Of a stretch of 64,000 bases of DNA, positions 8,478-17,413 are shown one piece after another. The stretch is from CAZBWP01 sp964630265 (lineage in GTDB: Bacteria > Pseudomonadota > Alphaproteobacteria > Rhodospirillales > Defluviicoccaceae), in assembly GCA_964630265.1 (NCBI GenBank), contig CAZVRW010000001.1, forward strand, positions 1 to 64,000, given 5' to 3'. The translations under genes were made by a program, and so were the position numbers. Numbering within the stretch: the stretch's first letter is position 1; each line of letters starts with the position of its first letter. Below the pieces are notes generated by a model, which saw nothing but the letters and a program-made list of their open reading frames with translations, did no database searches and was not told where the DNA came from.

Positions 8478-8951
8478 TCAAGTTGTCGGCGAGCCGCCGG
8501 CGTCCAAGCGCGCGAGCACGCGCTTGCGGGCGGCGCCGCTGTCCGCATCGGGAACATACAGCAGCCCGGACACCCGCCTGACCAGATTGGCCTCGTAATC
8601 GTGCAGTTCGGCATCGGCGTAGGCGACTTCCCAGAGCATCTCGATGACGCGGATCCGCTCCTCCGGCGCCAGCGCCTCGCGAATCACCCGGATGATGTCG
8701 TACATCTGCACGGAATCGCCAGTTACCGCGAGCGCCTCGTCGACCACCTCCGTGGCCGCTTCGGCGGAGAGGCCGAAGCGCTTCTGCAAGGCGGCGAGAA
8801 TCACCGCCCGCTCGCTATCCTGGAAGGCGCCGTCGAGACAGGCCGCCTCGATCATCAAGGCCGCCGCGGCCCCTTCGATGCTGCCGACGCGCGCCGCCGG
8901 AGCGTCCGCCTCCGCCTCACCACCGAACAGCGCTCGGAGTTTTGCCAACAT
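8478..8951 (-). CDS. TerB-family (tellurite resistance-like) protein
   Basis: A 157-residue soluble helical protein resembling TerB. Features seen are the N-terminal MLAKLRALFGG, the AAALMIEAACLDGAFQDSE segment (an acidic metal-binding-like motif at about residues 35-53) and the matching MLWEVAYADAELHDYE repeat of that motif near residue 120. I start at ATG 8951, which gives the usual short N-terminus; a longer frame to 8999 lacks support. The biochemical role of single-domain TerB proteins is unclear. It is not coupled to other ter genes. Confidence 0.82.
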   Translation of the reverse strand: MLAKLRALFGGEAEADAPAARVGSIEGAAAALMIEAACLDGAFQDSERAVILAALQKRFGLSAEAATEVVDEALAVTGDSVQMYDIIRVIREALAPEERIRVIEMLWEVAYADAELHDYEANLVRRVSGLLYVPDADSGAARKRVLARLDAGGSPTT

Positions 8952-9032
8952 GGTGTTGCGTAGCACAGCCGCCGGATCCGCCTCAACCCCAAGGATCATG
9001 GGGGATCGTCGCCGATCCTCGCCGGGCGCGCG

Positions 9033-9440
9033 TCAGGCGTCGGGCTTCAGCCGATCCGTGGCGCGCCGATCCGCCTTGGTCGGCCGACCGGCGCCGCGCG
9101 GACGGTGGCTACCCGTCGCCGTGGCGTCATCGGCCGCCGGCGGCGACCCGCCCGGCGGTTCCAGGTCTTCGTAGAGCGCCTGGGCCTCCGGCGCCGGCCC
9201 GCGGCGGACGCCAAGGTCGAGGATCCTGACGATCCGCACGGCGGTCTCCTGCGGAAACGTCAGCACGTCGCCCGGCCTGAGCGCGTGATGCGCCTTGTTG
9301 ACGATCGTGCCGTTGACGCGGACGCGTCCCGCCTCGCACACCGCGGTGGCGCGGGTGCGGCTCTTGAAGAACCGGGCGTACCACAGCCACTTGTCGAGGC
9401 GCAGCGTCGGCGTCGGCGGATCCGTTGCCCGGCCGCTCAT
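9033..9440 (-). CDS. S4-domain RNA-binding protein, Hsp15-like
   Basis: A 135-residue protein with an S4 domain at about residues 14-60 (LRLDKWLWYARFFKSRTRA to GRVRVNG). This matches the heat-shock protein 15 family that binds stalled 50S subunits carrying nascent chains. The C-terminal 60 residues are basic and low in order. The start ATG at 9440 overlaps the stop of the upstream SUV3-like helicase gene (ATGA, 9437-9440), so both RNA-related proteins are made from one transcript, a common pairing in alphaproteobacteria. Confidence 0.88.
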   Translation of the reverse strand: MSGRATDPPTPTLRLDKWLWYARFFKSRTRATAVCEAGRVRVNGTIVNKAHHALRPGDVLTFPQETAVRIVRILDLGVRRGPAPEAQALYEDLEPPGGSPPAADDATATGSHRPRGAGRPTKADRRATDRLKPDA

Positions 9441-11959
9441 CGCGAACGGGCGAGATCGCCGAGAGAGGCGAACGGCGATTCCGGGCGGGCGCGCGGCCGC
9501 CGGGCCGCCCGCCGGGTCGGCGTGTCGGTGGCGGGGGCGCGGCGAAAGACGGGACCGTCCGCGTCGGTGCGGTGCCGATAACCGAGCCCGCCGAGGATCG
9601 CCGGCAGGTCCTCCGCCCGGCAGCCGAGCATGGAGCAGAGGTCGGCGGGGCCGCGAAACTCTCCCTCGGCCGACAGCGTCCGCGCCCGGGCCGCGACGCG
9701 CTCGACGATGTCGATGCGGACGGCCAGCGGCGGCAGCGGCCGATAGCCGACCGCCTCGTAGAAGCCGGCCGGCGCCGTCGCCTCGAACGCCACCGAGACA
9801 CGGCCGGGCGACGGCGCCGGCGGCGGCGTCACGCGGTGGTGCACCCCCCACAGGATGCGGCGCACGGCGATGGCATCCGGCTTCAACAGCGCCGCCACAT
9901 AGAGGCTCTCGCGGCCGAACCTGACGCCAAGGCTGGTCAGCGTGCGGCGGTCACGGTCGTCGAGCGCGGCCAGTTGCGGCGCCACCCGTTGCCGCGGCAC
10001 CGTGCCCAAGCCTTCCGCCAACTGGAACAGCAGACCGCGCGCCGACGCCGAGACCGCGGCCTGGCGGGCGACGAACAACGGCCGCAGGCGCCGCTCCAGG
10101 CTGTCGGCCAGCCACGTGGCGAGGCGGCGGCGCAGGCGCTCGCGCGGCTCCGCCTCCAACAGATCGCTGGCATCGGCCTCGACCTGCGGCCGCAGGACGT
10201 CGTCGCCGCGGGTCAACCGCGCCACCGGCGCCCCGTGCCAGGCGATGCGACCGTCGTCATCGAGGCTGAACGCCGTGTCCACGTCGGCGACGAGGCGGTC
10301 GACCCGGCGGGCGATCTCGCCGCGGAGCGCCCGCGCCACCGCGGCGTTGACCATGCGCAGGAGGATGCGGCTGTCGGCCGGGCGCTCCGCGCCGATGGCA
10401 CTGTCGGGCAGGAAGCGGAAGCCGCGCAGCGTCCCGACGTACTCGCCCTCGACCAGCACGTCGCCGGCCGCCGTGACGGCGCCCAAGAGCTCGCCCCGGC
10501 TCTGCATGCGACCGACCAGGACGGAGGTGCGTCGATCGACGAAACGCTGGATCAGGCGTTCGTGCAGCACGTCCGACAGCTTGTCCTCGATGCCGCGCGT
10601 CCGCTCCTGCCAGTGGGCGGCGTCGCCGACCCAGTCGGCACGATGCGACACATACGTCCAGGTGCGGATGTGGGCGATGCGCTGCATCAGCGTCTCGATC
10701 CCGCCGTCGATGCGGTCGATGCCCTCGACGTGGCGGGCGATCCAGTCGGTCGGCAGACGGCGCTCTTGCCCACTGCCGCCGACCAGGTAGCGATAGATCT
10801 GCGCCAGGAGCTGGGCATGGGCGTCGCTCATCACCTTCTGGAAGTCGGGGATCTGGCAGACCTCCCAGAGCAGCCGGACGGCGCTGCGGCCGCGGGCGAA
10901 GCCGGCGATCTCGGCATCGCGCGCCAGGACGGTGAGCACCAGTTCGTCGTCGGCCTCACGGGCGCGGACCAGCCCGGCCCGGACGGGAGCCTTGGCCAGG
11001 CTCGCCTGCAGGCGCGCGACACTGTCGAAGGCGAGTTCGCTGTTGCGCCAGAACATCACCTCCAGGGGATCGAATTCGTGGGCCTCGATACGTTGCGCCA
11101 CCTCGGCGTCGATCGGGCCGATCTCCGCCGTGGTGCCGAAGGTGCCGTCGTTGACGTGGCGGCCGGCGCGCCCGGCGATCTGCGCCAGTTCGGCCGGCGT
11201 GAGATGGCGCACGGCGCGACCGTCGAACTTGCGCGTCGCCGCGAAGGCGACGTGGTTGATGTCCATGTTCAGGCCCATGCCGATGGCATCGGTGGCGACC
11301 AGGTAGTCGACCTCGCCGGCCTGGTACATCGCCACCTGGGCGTTGCGGGTGCGCGGGCTGAGCGCGCCCAGAACAACGCCGGCACCGCCGCGTTGCCGCC
11401 GGACGATCTCTGCCAGCACGTAGACGTCGGCGGTGGAGAACGCGACGACGGCGCTGCGCGGCGGCAGCCGCTGCAGCTTGCGCGCGCCGGCGTAGCTGAG
11501 CATCGACATCCGGGCACGCGTCTGGATCTCGGCCTCGGGCACCAGCCGGCGGAGCAACGGACGAACCGTCTCGGCGCCCATCAACATGGTCTCCACCTGG
11601 CCGCGGGCGTGCAGCAGGCGGTCGGTGAAGACGTGGCCGCGGTCCGGATCGGCGCACATCTGGATTTCGTCGACGGCGAGAAAGGCAACGCGCCGGTCGA
11701 TGGGCATGGACTCCACCGTGCAGAGGAAATAGCGCGCGTCCGGCGGCAGGATCTTTTCCTCGCCGGTGATCAGCGCCACCTGACCGGCCCCCTTGAGGCG
11801 CACCGCCCGGTCGTAGTTCTCGCGGGCGAGCAGCCGCAACGGAAAGCCGATCATGCCGGACGCATGGGCGAGCATGCGCTCCATCGCCAGATAGGTCTTG
11901 CCGGTATTCGTCGGGCCGAGCACGGCGGTGACGCGGGGCCGAGGCGTATTAGATTTCAT
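9437..11959 (-). CDS. SUV3-like superfamily 2 RNA helicase
   Basis: An 840-residue helicase resembling mitochondrial SUV3. The N-terminal motor carries motif I GPTNTGKT (residues 15-22), a DEIQM Walker B at about residue 100 and the TDAIGMGLN and QIAGRAGR motifs IV-VI at about residues 230-265. A long C-terminal region of about 450 residues follows, typical of the alphaproteobacterial relatives. SUV3 proteins unwind RNA for decay; the bacterial role is inferred. ATG at 11959 follows GAGGTG. The last codons overlap the S4 protein gene. The complementary strand shows long open frames here that are shadows of this GC-rich gene. Confidence 0.9.
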   Translation of the reverse strand: MKSNTPRPRVTAVLGPTNTGKTYLAMERMLAHASGMIGFPLRLLARENYDRAVRLKGAGQVALITGEEKILPPDARYFLCTVESMPIDRRVAFLAVDEIQMCADPDRGHVFTDRLLHARGQVETMLMGAETVRPLLRRLVPEAEIQTRARMSMLSYAGARKLQRLPPRSAVVAFSTADVYVLAEIVRRQRGGAGVVLGALSPRTRNAQVAMYQAGEVDYLVATDAIGMGLNMDINHVAFAATRKFDGRAVRHLTPAELAQIAGRAGRHVNDGTFGTTAEIGPIDAEVAQRIEAHEFDPLEVMFWRNSELAFDSVARLQASLAKAPVRAGLVRAREADDELVLTVLARDAEIAGFARGRSAVRLLWEVCQIPDFQKVMSDAHAQLLAQIYRYLVGGSGQERRLPTDWIARHVEGIDRIDGGIETLMQRIAHIRTWTYVSHRADWVGDAAHWQERTRGIEDKLSDVLHERLIQRFVDRRTSVLVGRMQSRGELLGAVTAAGDVLVEGEYVGTLRGFRFLPDSAIGAERPADSRILLRMVNAAVARALRGEIARRVDRLVADVDTAFSLDDDGRIAWHGAPVARLTRGDDVLRPQVEADASDLLEAEPRERLRRRLATWLADSLERRLRPLFVARQAAVSASARGLLFQLAEGLGTVPRQRVAPQLAALDDRDRRTLTSLGVRFGRESLYVAALLKPDAIAVRRILWGVHHRVTPPPAPSPGRVSVAFEATAPAGFYEAVGYRPLPPLAVRIDIVERVAARARTLSAEGEFRGPADLCSMLGCRAEDLPAILGGLGYRHRTDADGPVFRRAPATDTPTRRAARRPRARPESPFASLGDLARSR

Positions 11960-12046
11960 CGCACCTCGGACAATCGGGTCTGCGTGCCCCGGGCGCAACC
12001 CTGGATCGCACCCGAACGACGACGATCAGCGGCGGCGATCAGCGGC

Positions 12047-12736
12047 TCATTCCAACCGACTGCGGGCCGGAACCATGGGCACGAACGCCACCGGCAGGGT
12101 GTCCTCGCGGTCGAGCCCGCCATCCGCCCGGCGAACGCAGCGGCAGAGGATCTGCGAGCCGCCCGCCGGGCCGACGGGGATCACCAACCGGCCGCCGACG
12201 GCAAGCTGCTCGACCAGCGCCGGGGGAATCGACGGCGGCGCGGCGGTGACGATGATGCCATCGTAGGGCGCGTGCTCGGGCCAGCCGAGGAAGCCGTCGC
12301 CGGCGCGCACCGTCACCGCGTCGTAACCGAGATCGGCGAGTCGGCGGCGCGCCGCGTCGGCGAGGGCCGGGATCGCCTCCATCGACCGGACACGACCGGC
12401 GACCTCGGCGAGCACCGCGGCCTGATAGCCGCAACCAGTGCCGATCTCCAGCACGCTGTCCTCGGGCCCGAGATCGAGCAGTTCGGTCATCAGCGCGACG
12501 ATGTAGGGCTGCGAGATCGTCTGGCCGTGACCGATGGGCAGCGGCCGGTTGTCGTACGCCGCCCGTTGGTCCGAGGCGGGGACGAACGCATGCCGCGGCA
12601 CCCGCGCCATCGCCGCCATCACTCGCTGGGAAAACCGCTGCCGGCCGGTGAAAGCCGCGGTCTCGCGGGCCTCCGCCGCGATCTCGTCGAGCAGCCGCCG
12701 GCGCGCGTCGGCGAACGGGTCCGTGGTTGGCTCCAT
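12047..12736 (-). CDS. pcm: Protein-L-isoaspartate O-methyltransferase
   Basis: A 229-residue S-adenosylmethionine-dependent enzyme that methylates isoaspartyl residues in damaged proteins. It has RHAFVP and the IGHGQTISQPYIVA signature (about residues 76-90), then the SAM motif VLEIGTGCGYQAAVLA at about residue 102, and the typical IIVTAAPP and LVIPVGP motifs. The ATG at 12736 follows GGAGGACC. A long low-complexity extension of the frame toward the repeat array upstream is rejected because it would pass through the gap. Confidence 0.93.
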   Translation of the reverse strand: MEPTTDPFADARRRLLDEIAAEARETAAFTGRQRFSQRVMAAMARVPRHAFVPASDQRAAYDNRPLPIGHGQTISQPYIVALMTELLDLGPEDSVLEIGTGCGYQAAVLAEVAGRVRSMEAIPALADAARRRLADLGYDAVTVRAGDGFLGWPEHAPYDGIIVTAAPPSIPPALVEQLAVGGRLVIPVGPAGGSQILCRCVRRADGGLDREDTLPVAFVPMVPARSRLE

Positions 12737-12793
12737 CGGCCGGTCCTCCCCGCCGCGAAGCTTGCGTGGATGTGCCGTCCGGGTCAAGCCACG

Positions 12794-12953
12794 GGATGAC
12801 GGGGCTGGATGACGGGGNNNNNNNNNNNNNNNNNNNNNNNNNNNNNNNNNNNNNNNNNNNNNNNNNNNNNNNNNNNNNNNNNNNNNNNNNNNNNNNNNNN
12901 NNNNNNNNNNNNNNNNNGGATGACGGGGCTGGATGACGGGGTTGGATGACGGG
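12794..12953. repeat. 13-bp tandem repeat with assembly gap (12818-12917)
   Basis: Units of GGATGACGGGGCT flank a 100-N gap between pcm and htpG. The first unit begins 58 bp upstream of the pcm start. True copy number is unknown. Confidence 0.9.
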
Positions 12954-12966
12954 ACGGGCGGCCGGT

Positions 12967-12995
12967 CTTGCGGGGGCGCCCGAAGTCGCACATAT
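12967..12995 (+). promoter_or_regulatory. Possible heat-shock (RpoH-type) promoter of htpG
   Basis: CTTGCGG (12967-12973), a 15-bp spacer and CACATAT (12989-12995) resemble the alphaproteobacterial sigma-32 promoter pattern, 43 bp upstream of the htpG ATG. The match is imperfect and the call leans on the downstream chaperone gene. Confidence 0.35.
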
Positions 12996-13038
12996 CACGC
13001 GACGTTTTCCGGTTTGAAACAGAGGATGACCGCGATCC

Positions 13039-14931
13039 ATGGCGCAAGAAACCTTTACCTTTCAGACCGAGGTCACCCGGCTTCTCGATATCGTTGCCCA
13101 CTCGCTCTATTCGCATAAGGAGATTTTTCTCCGCGAACTCATCTCCAACGCCTCGGACGCCTGCGACCGGCTGCGTTACGCGGCGATCACCGAGCCGTCG
13201 CTGACCGAGGGCGATGCGGAGCTGAAGATCCGCCTGTCGATCGACAAGGCGGCGCGCACGCTCACCGTCGCCGACAACGGCATTGGCATGAACCGCGACG
13301 ACCTGATCGACAATCTCGGCACCATCGCGCGCTCCGGCACGCAAGGCTTTCTCTCGCAACTCAGCGGCGACGAACGCAAGGACGTCTCGCTGATCGGCCA
13401 GTTCGGCGTCGGCTTCTACTCGGCCTTCATGGTGGCCGAGCGGGTCGAGGTGATCACCCGCAAGGCCGGCGACGCCCAGGTTTGGCGCTGGCAATCGGAC
13501 GGGCTCGGCAGCTTCAGCATCGACGAGGCGGCGCGGGACGGCCGCGGCACCTCGGTGATCCTGCACCTGCGCGACGGCGAGGACAGCTTCCTCGATCGGC
13601 CGGTGATCGAGCGGATCGTCCGGACCTATTCCGATCACGTCGGCTTTCCCATCGTGCTGGCCGGCGACGACGGCACGGACGCGACGCTGAACTCGGCCTC
13701 GGCACTGTGGACGCGGCCGAAGAGCGAGATCACGCCGGAGCAGTACAGGGAGTTCTATCACCACGTCGGCCATGCGTTCGATGAGCCGTGGCACACCATG
13801 CACAACACCGTCGAGGGCGTCGTCAGTTACACGAGCTTGCTGTTCATTCCGTCGACGCCGCCGTTCGACCTGTTCCATCCGGAGCGCAAGGGGCACGTCA
13901 AACTCTACGTCAAACGCGTCTTCATCACCGATGACTGTGAGGGGCTGCTCCCCTCCTACCTGCGCTTCCTCAAGGGTGTCGTCGACTCCGAAGACCTGCC
14001 GCTGAACATCAGCCGCGAGACGTTCCAGCACGACCCCCGGCTGGCCAAGATCAAGAGCGGCCTGGTCAAGCGGGTGCTGGACGAGCTGGCGAAAAAGGCG
14101 GAGGCCGACGCCGACGCCTACGCCGGGTTCTGGGAGAATTTCGGGCCGGTGTTGAAAGAAGGGCTGTACGAGGACTTTGGCAATCGCGACCGGCTGCTGG
14201 AGTTGGCCCGCTTCCGCTCGACGGCGGGCGACGACTGGGTCTCGCTCGACACCTACGTCGGCCGGATGCAGGAGGGGCAGACGGCGATCTATACCCTGAC
14301 CGGTGAAACGCTGGAGGCGCTGCGGCGCAGCCCGCAGCTGGAAGGTTTCCGCGCCAAGGGCGTCGAGGTGCTGCTGCTCACCGACCCTGTCGATGAGTTC
14401 TGGATGCCATCGGTGGGCCGCTGCAAGGACAAGCCGTTCAAGTCCGCGGCCATGGCGGGCGCCGATCTGGGGGGCCTGAAGGCTGCCGCCGAGGAAGACG
14501 CGGCCGCCGACGATGCGGCGGCGGAGACGCCGCCGGCCGGCGACCTGGATGCCCTCATCGCCGCCCTGAAGCTGGCGCTGGGCGACTTGGTCAAGGACGT
14601 GCGGCGCTCCGAGCGGTTGACCGACAGCGCCGTCTGTCTGGTCGCCGCCGAGGGCGACATGGACATGTATCTGGAGCGGATCCTCAGGCAGCACCGCCAA
14701 CTCGATCCAGCGATGGCGACGCCGCGCATTCTCGAGATCAACCCCAAGCACCCGGTGATCCGCGGCCTCGCCGAGCGGGCGCGCGCCGGCGACGTCAGCG
14801 ATGCCGCGCACCTGCTGCTCGATCAGGCGCGCATCGTCGAGGGCGAGCCGGTGGTCGATCCGGCGGCGTTCGCCCGGCGACTGTCGGCGGTCATGGCCTC
14901 GGGCCTGTCGCCCGCGGCGCCGCACGCCTGA
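13039..14931 (+). CDS. htpG: Molecular chaperone HtpG (Hsp90)
   Basis: A 630-residue cytosolic ATP-dependent chaperone. The GHKL ATPase domain is clear: LRELISNASDACDRLRY near residue 32, DNGIGM near 82, and the GQFGVGFYSAFMV lid segment near 130. The middle domain has KLYVKRVFI and NISRETFQ, and the C-terminal dimerisation domain is complete. Length is in the normal 610-640 range. It is transcribed rightward from a region holding a possible heat-shock promoter and the 13-bp array. Confidence 0.97.
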   Translation: MAQETFTFQTEVTRLLDIVAHSLYSHKEIFLRELISNASDACDRLRYAAITEPSLTEGDAELKIRLSIDKAARTLTVADNGIGMNRDDLIDNLGTIARSGTQGFLSQLSGDERKDVSLIGQFGVGFYSAFMVAERVEVITRKAGDAQVWRWQSDGLGSFSIDEAARDGRGTSVILHLRDGEDSFLDRPVIERIVRTYSDHVGFPIVLAGDDGTDATLNSASALWTRPKSEITPEQYREFYHHVGHAFDEPWHTMHNTVEGVVSYTSLLFIPSTPPFDLFHPERKGHVKLYVKRVFITDDCEGLLPSYLRFLKGVVDSEDLPLNISRETFQHDPRLAKIKSGLVKRVLDELAKKAEADADAYAGFWENFGPVLKEGLYEDFGNRDRLLELARFRSTAGDDWVSLDTYVGRMQEGQTAIYTLTGETLEALRRSPQLEGFRAKGVEVLLLTDPVDEFWMPSVGRCKDKPFKSAAMAGADLGGLKAAAEEDAAADDAAAETPPAGDLDALIAALKLALGDLVKDVRRSERLTDSAVCLVAAEGDMDMYLERILRQHRQLDPAMATPRILEINPKHPVIRGLAERARAGDVSDAAHLLLDQARIVEGEPVVDPAAFARRLSAVMASGLSPAAPHA

Positions 14932-14949
14932 CGGCCGTCACGCGGCACG

Positions 14950-15005
14950 CACGCTTGGCCGCCGCCTCCGGCGGCACACACGCTTGGCCGCCGCCTCCGG
15001 CGGCG
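14950..15005. repeat. 29-bp tandem repeat, two copies
   Basis: Two copies of a 29-bp unit beginning CACGCTTGGCCGCCGCCTCC follow the htpG stop. Each contains the small inverted repeat GCCGCC-TCC-GGCGGC, so the array could form hairpins after htpG. Confidence 0.85.
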
Positions 15006-15023
15006 AGGCCCCCGGCGGCGGCC

Positions 15024-15347
15024 TCAGGCGCGGAGCCGCGCCCCGTCGCTTGGCCGGTCGCTGGGCCGGTCGCTGGGCCGGTCGATTGGCTGGTTGCTGG
15101 GCCGGCGCTCCTGCAGGACCGGCCGCACGCTTGCGATGAGCGCGCGCAGAGCCGCCGGCGATACGTTGTCATAGGCCATAATGACGTGGGTGACCGGATC
15201 GTTGATCAGATCCTCGACCGACGGCTCGACACCACGCTGCGCGTAGGGTTTCGCCGGCTTGGCCGGCGGCATCGGCCGCAGCCGCCGTACGACGCCACGG
15301 GTCGACCGCTGGCCGGACCCACCAGGCTGCACCTCGTAACCCAACAT
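15024..15347 (-). CDS. Small protein of unknown function with RPSD repeat tail
   Basis: A 107-residue protein I do not recognise. The start ATG at 15347 has a strong CAGGGAGGGA ribosome site. The body holds MPPAKPAKPYAQRG and the segment SVEDLINDPVTHVIMAYDNVS followed by LRALIASVRPVL, which looks like a small helical domain and probably is the conserved part. The last 25 residues are four-residue units (RPSD/DRPS type) encoded by a 12-bp tandem repeat (15045-15104). No signal peptide or membrane segment is evident. It stands alone between htpG and the 15.6-kb gap. Confidence 0.6.
   Translation of the reverse strand: MLGYEVQPGGSGQRSTRGVVRRLRPMPPAKPAKPYAQRGVEPSVEDLINDPVTHVIMAYDNVSPAALRALIASVRPVLQERRPSNQPIDRPSDRPSDRPSDGARLRA
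15045..15104. repeat. 12-bp coding tandem repeat, five units
   Basis: Five 12-bp units (consensus GTCGCTGGGCCG) encode the RPSD-type tail of the 107-residue protein on the minus strand. The outer units are diverged. Confidence 0.85.
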
Positions 15348-15592
15348 TGTTCCCTCCCTGGAACGGCACGAAACACGCCTTTCCCGGATCAGCGAGCGAC
15401 CGATGTCAAAGAGGCACGACGGGGTAAAGTGACCCTGTTCCCGGCGGCGACCCACTCCGAGGATGGATCGCCAACCGCGCCGCAGCCCGCTCGGTTCGTT
15501 TCCCGCTTGAGAGTAATGGTACAGGAATGGGGGGTGCCACTCAACAAAGGAATAATGGCAATTTGAACAAAATCCGACCGGGCGCGTTGGCG
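15348..15592. other. Intergenic leader region
   Basis: About 245 bp upstream of the small unknown gene. It is less GC-rich near 15500-15570 (AGTAATGGTACAGG and AATAATGGCAATTTG). It likely holds the promoter of the minus-strand gene, but no motif is strong enough to name. Confidence 0.5.
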
Positions 15593-15815
15593 CCGCAACG
15601 CTCACCGCGGCCGTGAGCGGCCGCAACGCTCACCGCGGCCGTGAGCGGCCGCAACGCNNNNNNNNNNNNNNNNNNNNNNNNNNNNNNNNNNNNNNNNNNN
15701 NNNNNNNNNNNNNNNNNNNNNNNNNNNNNNNNNNNNNNNNNNNNNNNNNNNNNNNNNTCGACACCGACGTCGCCTGAGCCTTGACGTCGACACCGACGTC
15801 GCCTGGGCCTTGACA
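15593..15815. repeat. Two different tandem arrays separated by an assembly gap (15658-15757)
   Basis: Left of the gap are two copies of a 28-bp unit (GCCGCAACGCTCACCGCGGC start) that contains a CTCAC-CGCGGC-GTGAG palindrome. Right of it are two copies of a 29-bp unit (TCGACACCGACGTCGCCTGA start). The flanks do not share a unit, so the join may hide more sequence than the other gaps. Confidence 0.85.
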
Positions 15816-15826
15816 AGGATGCTGCC

Positions 15827-16858
15827 ATGACTGCCCTCAGACTGGCTCTGGCCCAGTGGCCCCGGCGGGCGCTCGCCCTCGACCGCGCGTGGCTGGCGAT
15901 CGCCGTCATTTTCGCGCTGCTCGCCCTTGCCGTGCCCGACCAGGCCGCGACCTCGGCGCGCTTCACCGTCGGTGCCCTGCTGGAGGTCCTGCCGTTCCTG
16001 CTGCTGTCCGTCGCGCTCGCCGCCTATGCCAAGGCCAGCGGCGCCGACAACCTGATCGCCAAGGCGTTCGAGGGGCGGACGGCGGCGATGATCGTCGCGG
16101 CGGCGGCGATCGGCGCGCTGTCGCCGTTCTGCTCCTGCGGCGTCATTCCGCTGATCGCCGCACTGCTGGCCATGGGCGTGCCGCTGGCGCCGGTGATGGC
16201 GTTCTGGCTGGCCTCGCCGCTGATGGACCCGTCCATGTTCGTGCTCACCGCCGGCACCCTCGGCCTTGACTTCGCCATTGCCAAGACCGTGGCCGCCGCC
16301 GGCATCGGCCTGCTCGGCGGCTTCGGCACCTATGCCCTGCAGTCGGCCGGCGCCTTCGCCGAGCCGTTGCGCCCGGGTGTCGGCAACGGCGGCTGCGGCG
16401 GCGGGCGGGTGCGGGCGCCGAAGCCGGTGGTCTGGTCGGTCTGGCGGGACACCGACCGGCGGTCCGGCTTCGCCAAGAGCGCCGGCGAGACCCTGGCGTT
16501 CCTCGGCAAGTGGCTGACCCTGGCCTTCCTGCTGGAAAGCCTGATGGTCGCCTACGTCCCGGCCGACTGGGTTGCCGGCGCGGTCGGCGATGACGGCATC
16601 CTCAGCGTGCTGACCGCGACCGCCGTCGGCATCCCCGCCTATCTCAACGGCTATGCGGCGCTGCCGCTGGTCGGCGGGCTGATCGACCAAGGCATGGCGC
16701 CCGGCGCCGGCATGGCCTTCCTGCTCGCCGGCGGCGTCAGCTGCATTCCCGCCGCCATCGCCGTCTGGGCGCTGGCCCGCCCGCCGGTGTTCGCCGCCTA
16801 CATCGGCTTCGCCGTGCTCGGCGCCATGACCGCGGGACTGCTGTACGGGCTGGCGTAG
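15827..16858 (+). CDS. Membrane permease of the DUF318/ArsP-like family
   Basis: A 343-residue integral membrane protein with about eight helices. It resembles the permease family (PF03773) that includes YraQ and the ArsP organoarsenical exporter. The family signature PFCSCGVIPLIAALLAMGVPLAP is present at about residues 102-124, with CSCG as the conserved Cys pair. A symmetrical second half has GIPAYLNGYAALPLV and GGVSCIPAAIAVWAL. A hydrophilic Gly-rich loop (about residues 185-205) lies between halves. Substrate cannot be told from sequence; no arsenic genes are nearby. AAGGA precedes the ATG. Confidence 0.85.
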   Translation: MTALRLALAQWPRRALALDRAWLAIAVIFALLALAVPDQAATSARFTVGALLEVLPFLLLSVALAAYAKASGADNLIAKAFEGRTAAMIVAAAAIGALSPFCSCGVIPLIAALLAMGVPLAPVMAFWLASPLMDPSMFVLTAGTLGLDFAIAKTVAAAGIGLLGGFGTYALQSAGAFAEPLRPGVGNGGCGGGRVRAPKPVVWSVWRDTDRRSGFAKSAGETLAFLGKWLTLAFLLESLMVAYVPADWVAGAVGDDGILSVLTATAVGIPAYLNGYAALPLVGGLIDQGMAPGAGMAFLLAGGVSCIPAAIAVWALARPPVFAAYIGFAVLGAMTAGLLYGLA

Positions 16859-16868
16859 GGCTAACCGG

Positions 16869-17294
16869 TTACCGCGCCTCGGGCGGCGGGATCGAGTAGG
16901 TGCCGGTGGCGTGCGCCACGGGCTCAGCGTGGCCCTCGGAGTGTACGGTGACCTCCATCACCACCAGGCGCTTGCCCAGCTTCAGCACGCGGCCCTCGGC
17001 GAGCAGGTCGGCCGGGCTCGGGCGGAACAGGAAGTTGATGGAGAAATTGGTGGTGACCGAAAGCTTGACGATGCCGATGCGCGACAGCACGCAGGCGTAC
17101 ATGCAGGCGTCCGCCAGCGCCATCATCATCGGCCCGGCGACGGTGCCGCCGGGGCGCAGCATGCTCTCCCGGAAGGGCAGCCGGAGCGTCGCGGTGCCGG
17201 CGCCGATGGTGTCGGCGTGCATGCCCATTTCATAAGCCCAGGGGATCTCGTCGCGGAGGATGGCGTTGAAGTCGGCGACGCTGATCTTTGGCAT
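16869..17294 (-). CDS. PaaI-family hotdog thioesterase
   Basis: A 141-residue hotdog-fold protein, probably a soluble acyl-CoA thioesterase. The catalytic region shows LRPGGTVAGPMMMALADACMYACVL (residues 46-70), in which the family's HGG motif is replaced by PGG and the Asp of the ADA motif is retained. The second half carries VTTNFSINFLFRP. It converges with the permease upstream and diverges from the enoyl-CoA hydratase-like gene, so shared control with acyl-CoA genes is possible. Confidence 0.85.
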   Translation of the reverse strand: MPKISVADFNAILRDEIPWAYEMGMHADTIGAGTATLRLPFRESMLRPGGTVAGPMMMALADACMYACVLSRIGIVKLSVTTNFSINFLFRPSPADLLAEGRVLKLGKRLVVMEVTVHSEGHAEPVAHATGTYSIPPPEAR

Positions 17295-17413
17295 TCCCCA
17301 CCTCCCCGGTTGGCGAATACGCTAGGGTCGGGTACCGTTCCGGTCAAGCCACCGCACCATCGCACGCGCCAGAGACGTGCCAGAGATGCGCCAGAGACGA
17401 GAAGGAAATGACC

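Noticed and set aside
9425..12799. Very long open frame on the plus strand opposite the SUV3-like helicase
   Set aside because: Antisense shadow of a GC-rich gene; low-complexity Arg/Ala/Gly composition and no domain.
12784..14925. Long open frame opposite htpG, running through the gap
   Set aside because: Runs through N and is antisense to a secure gene.
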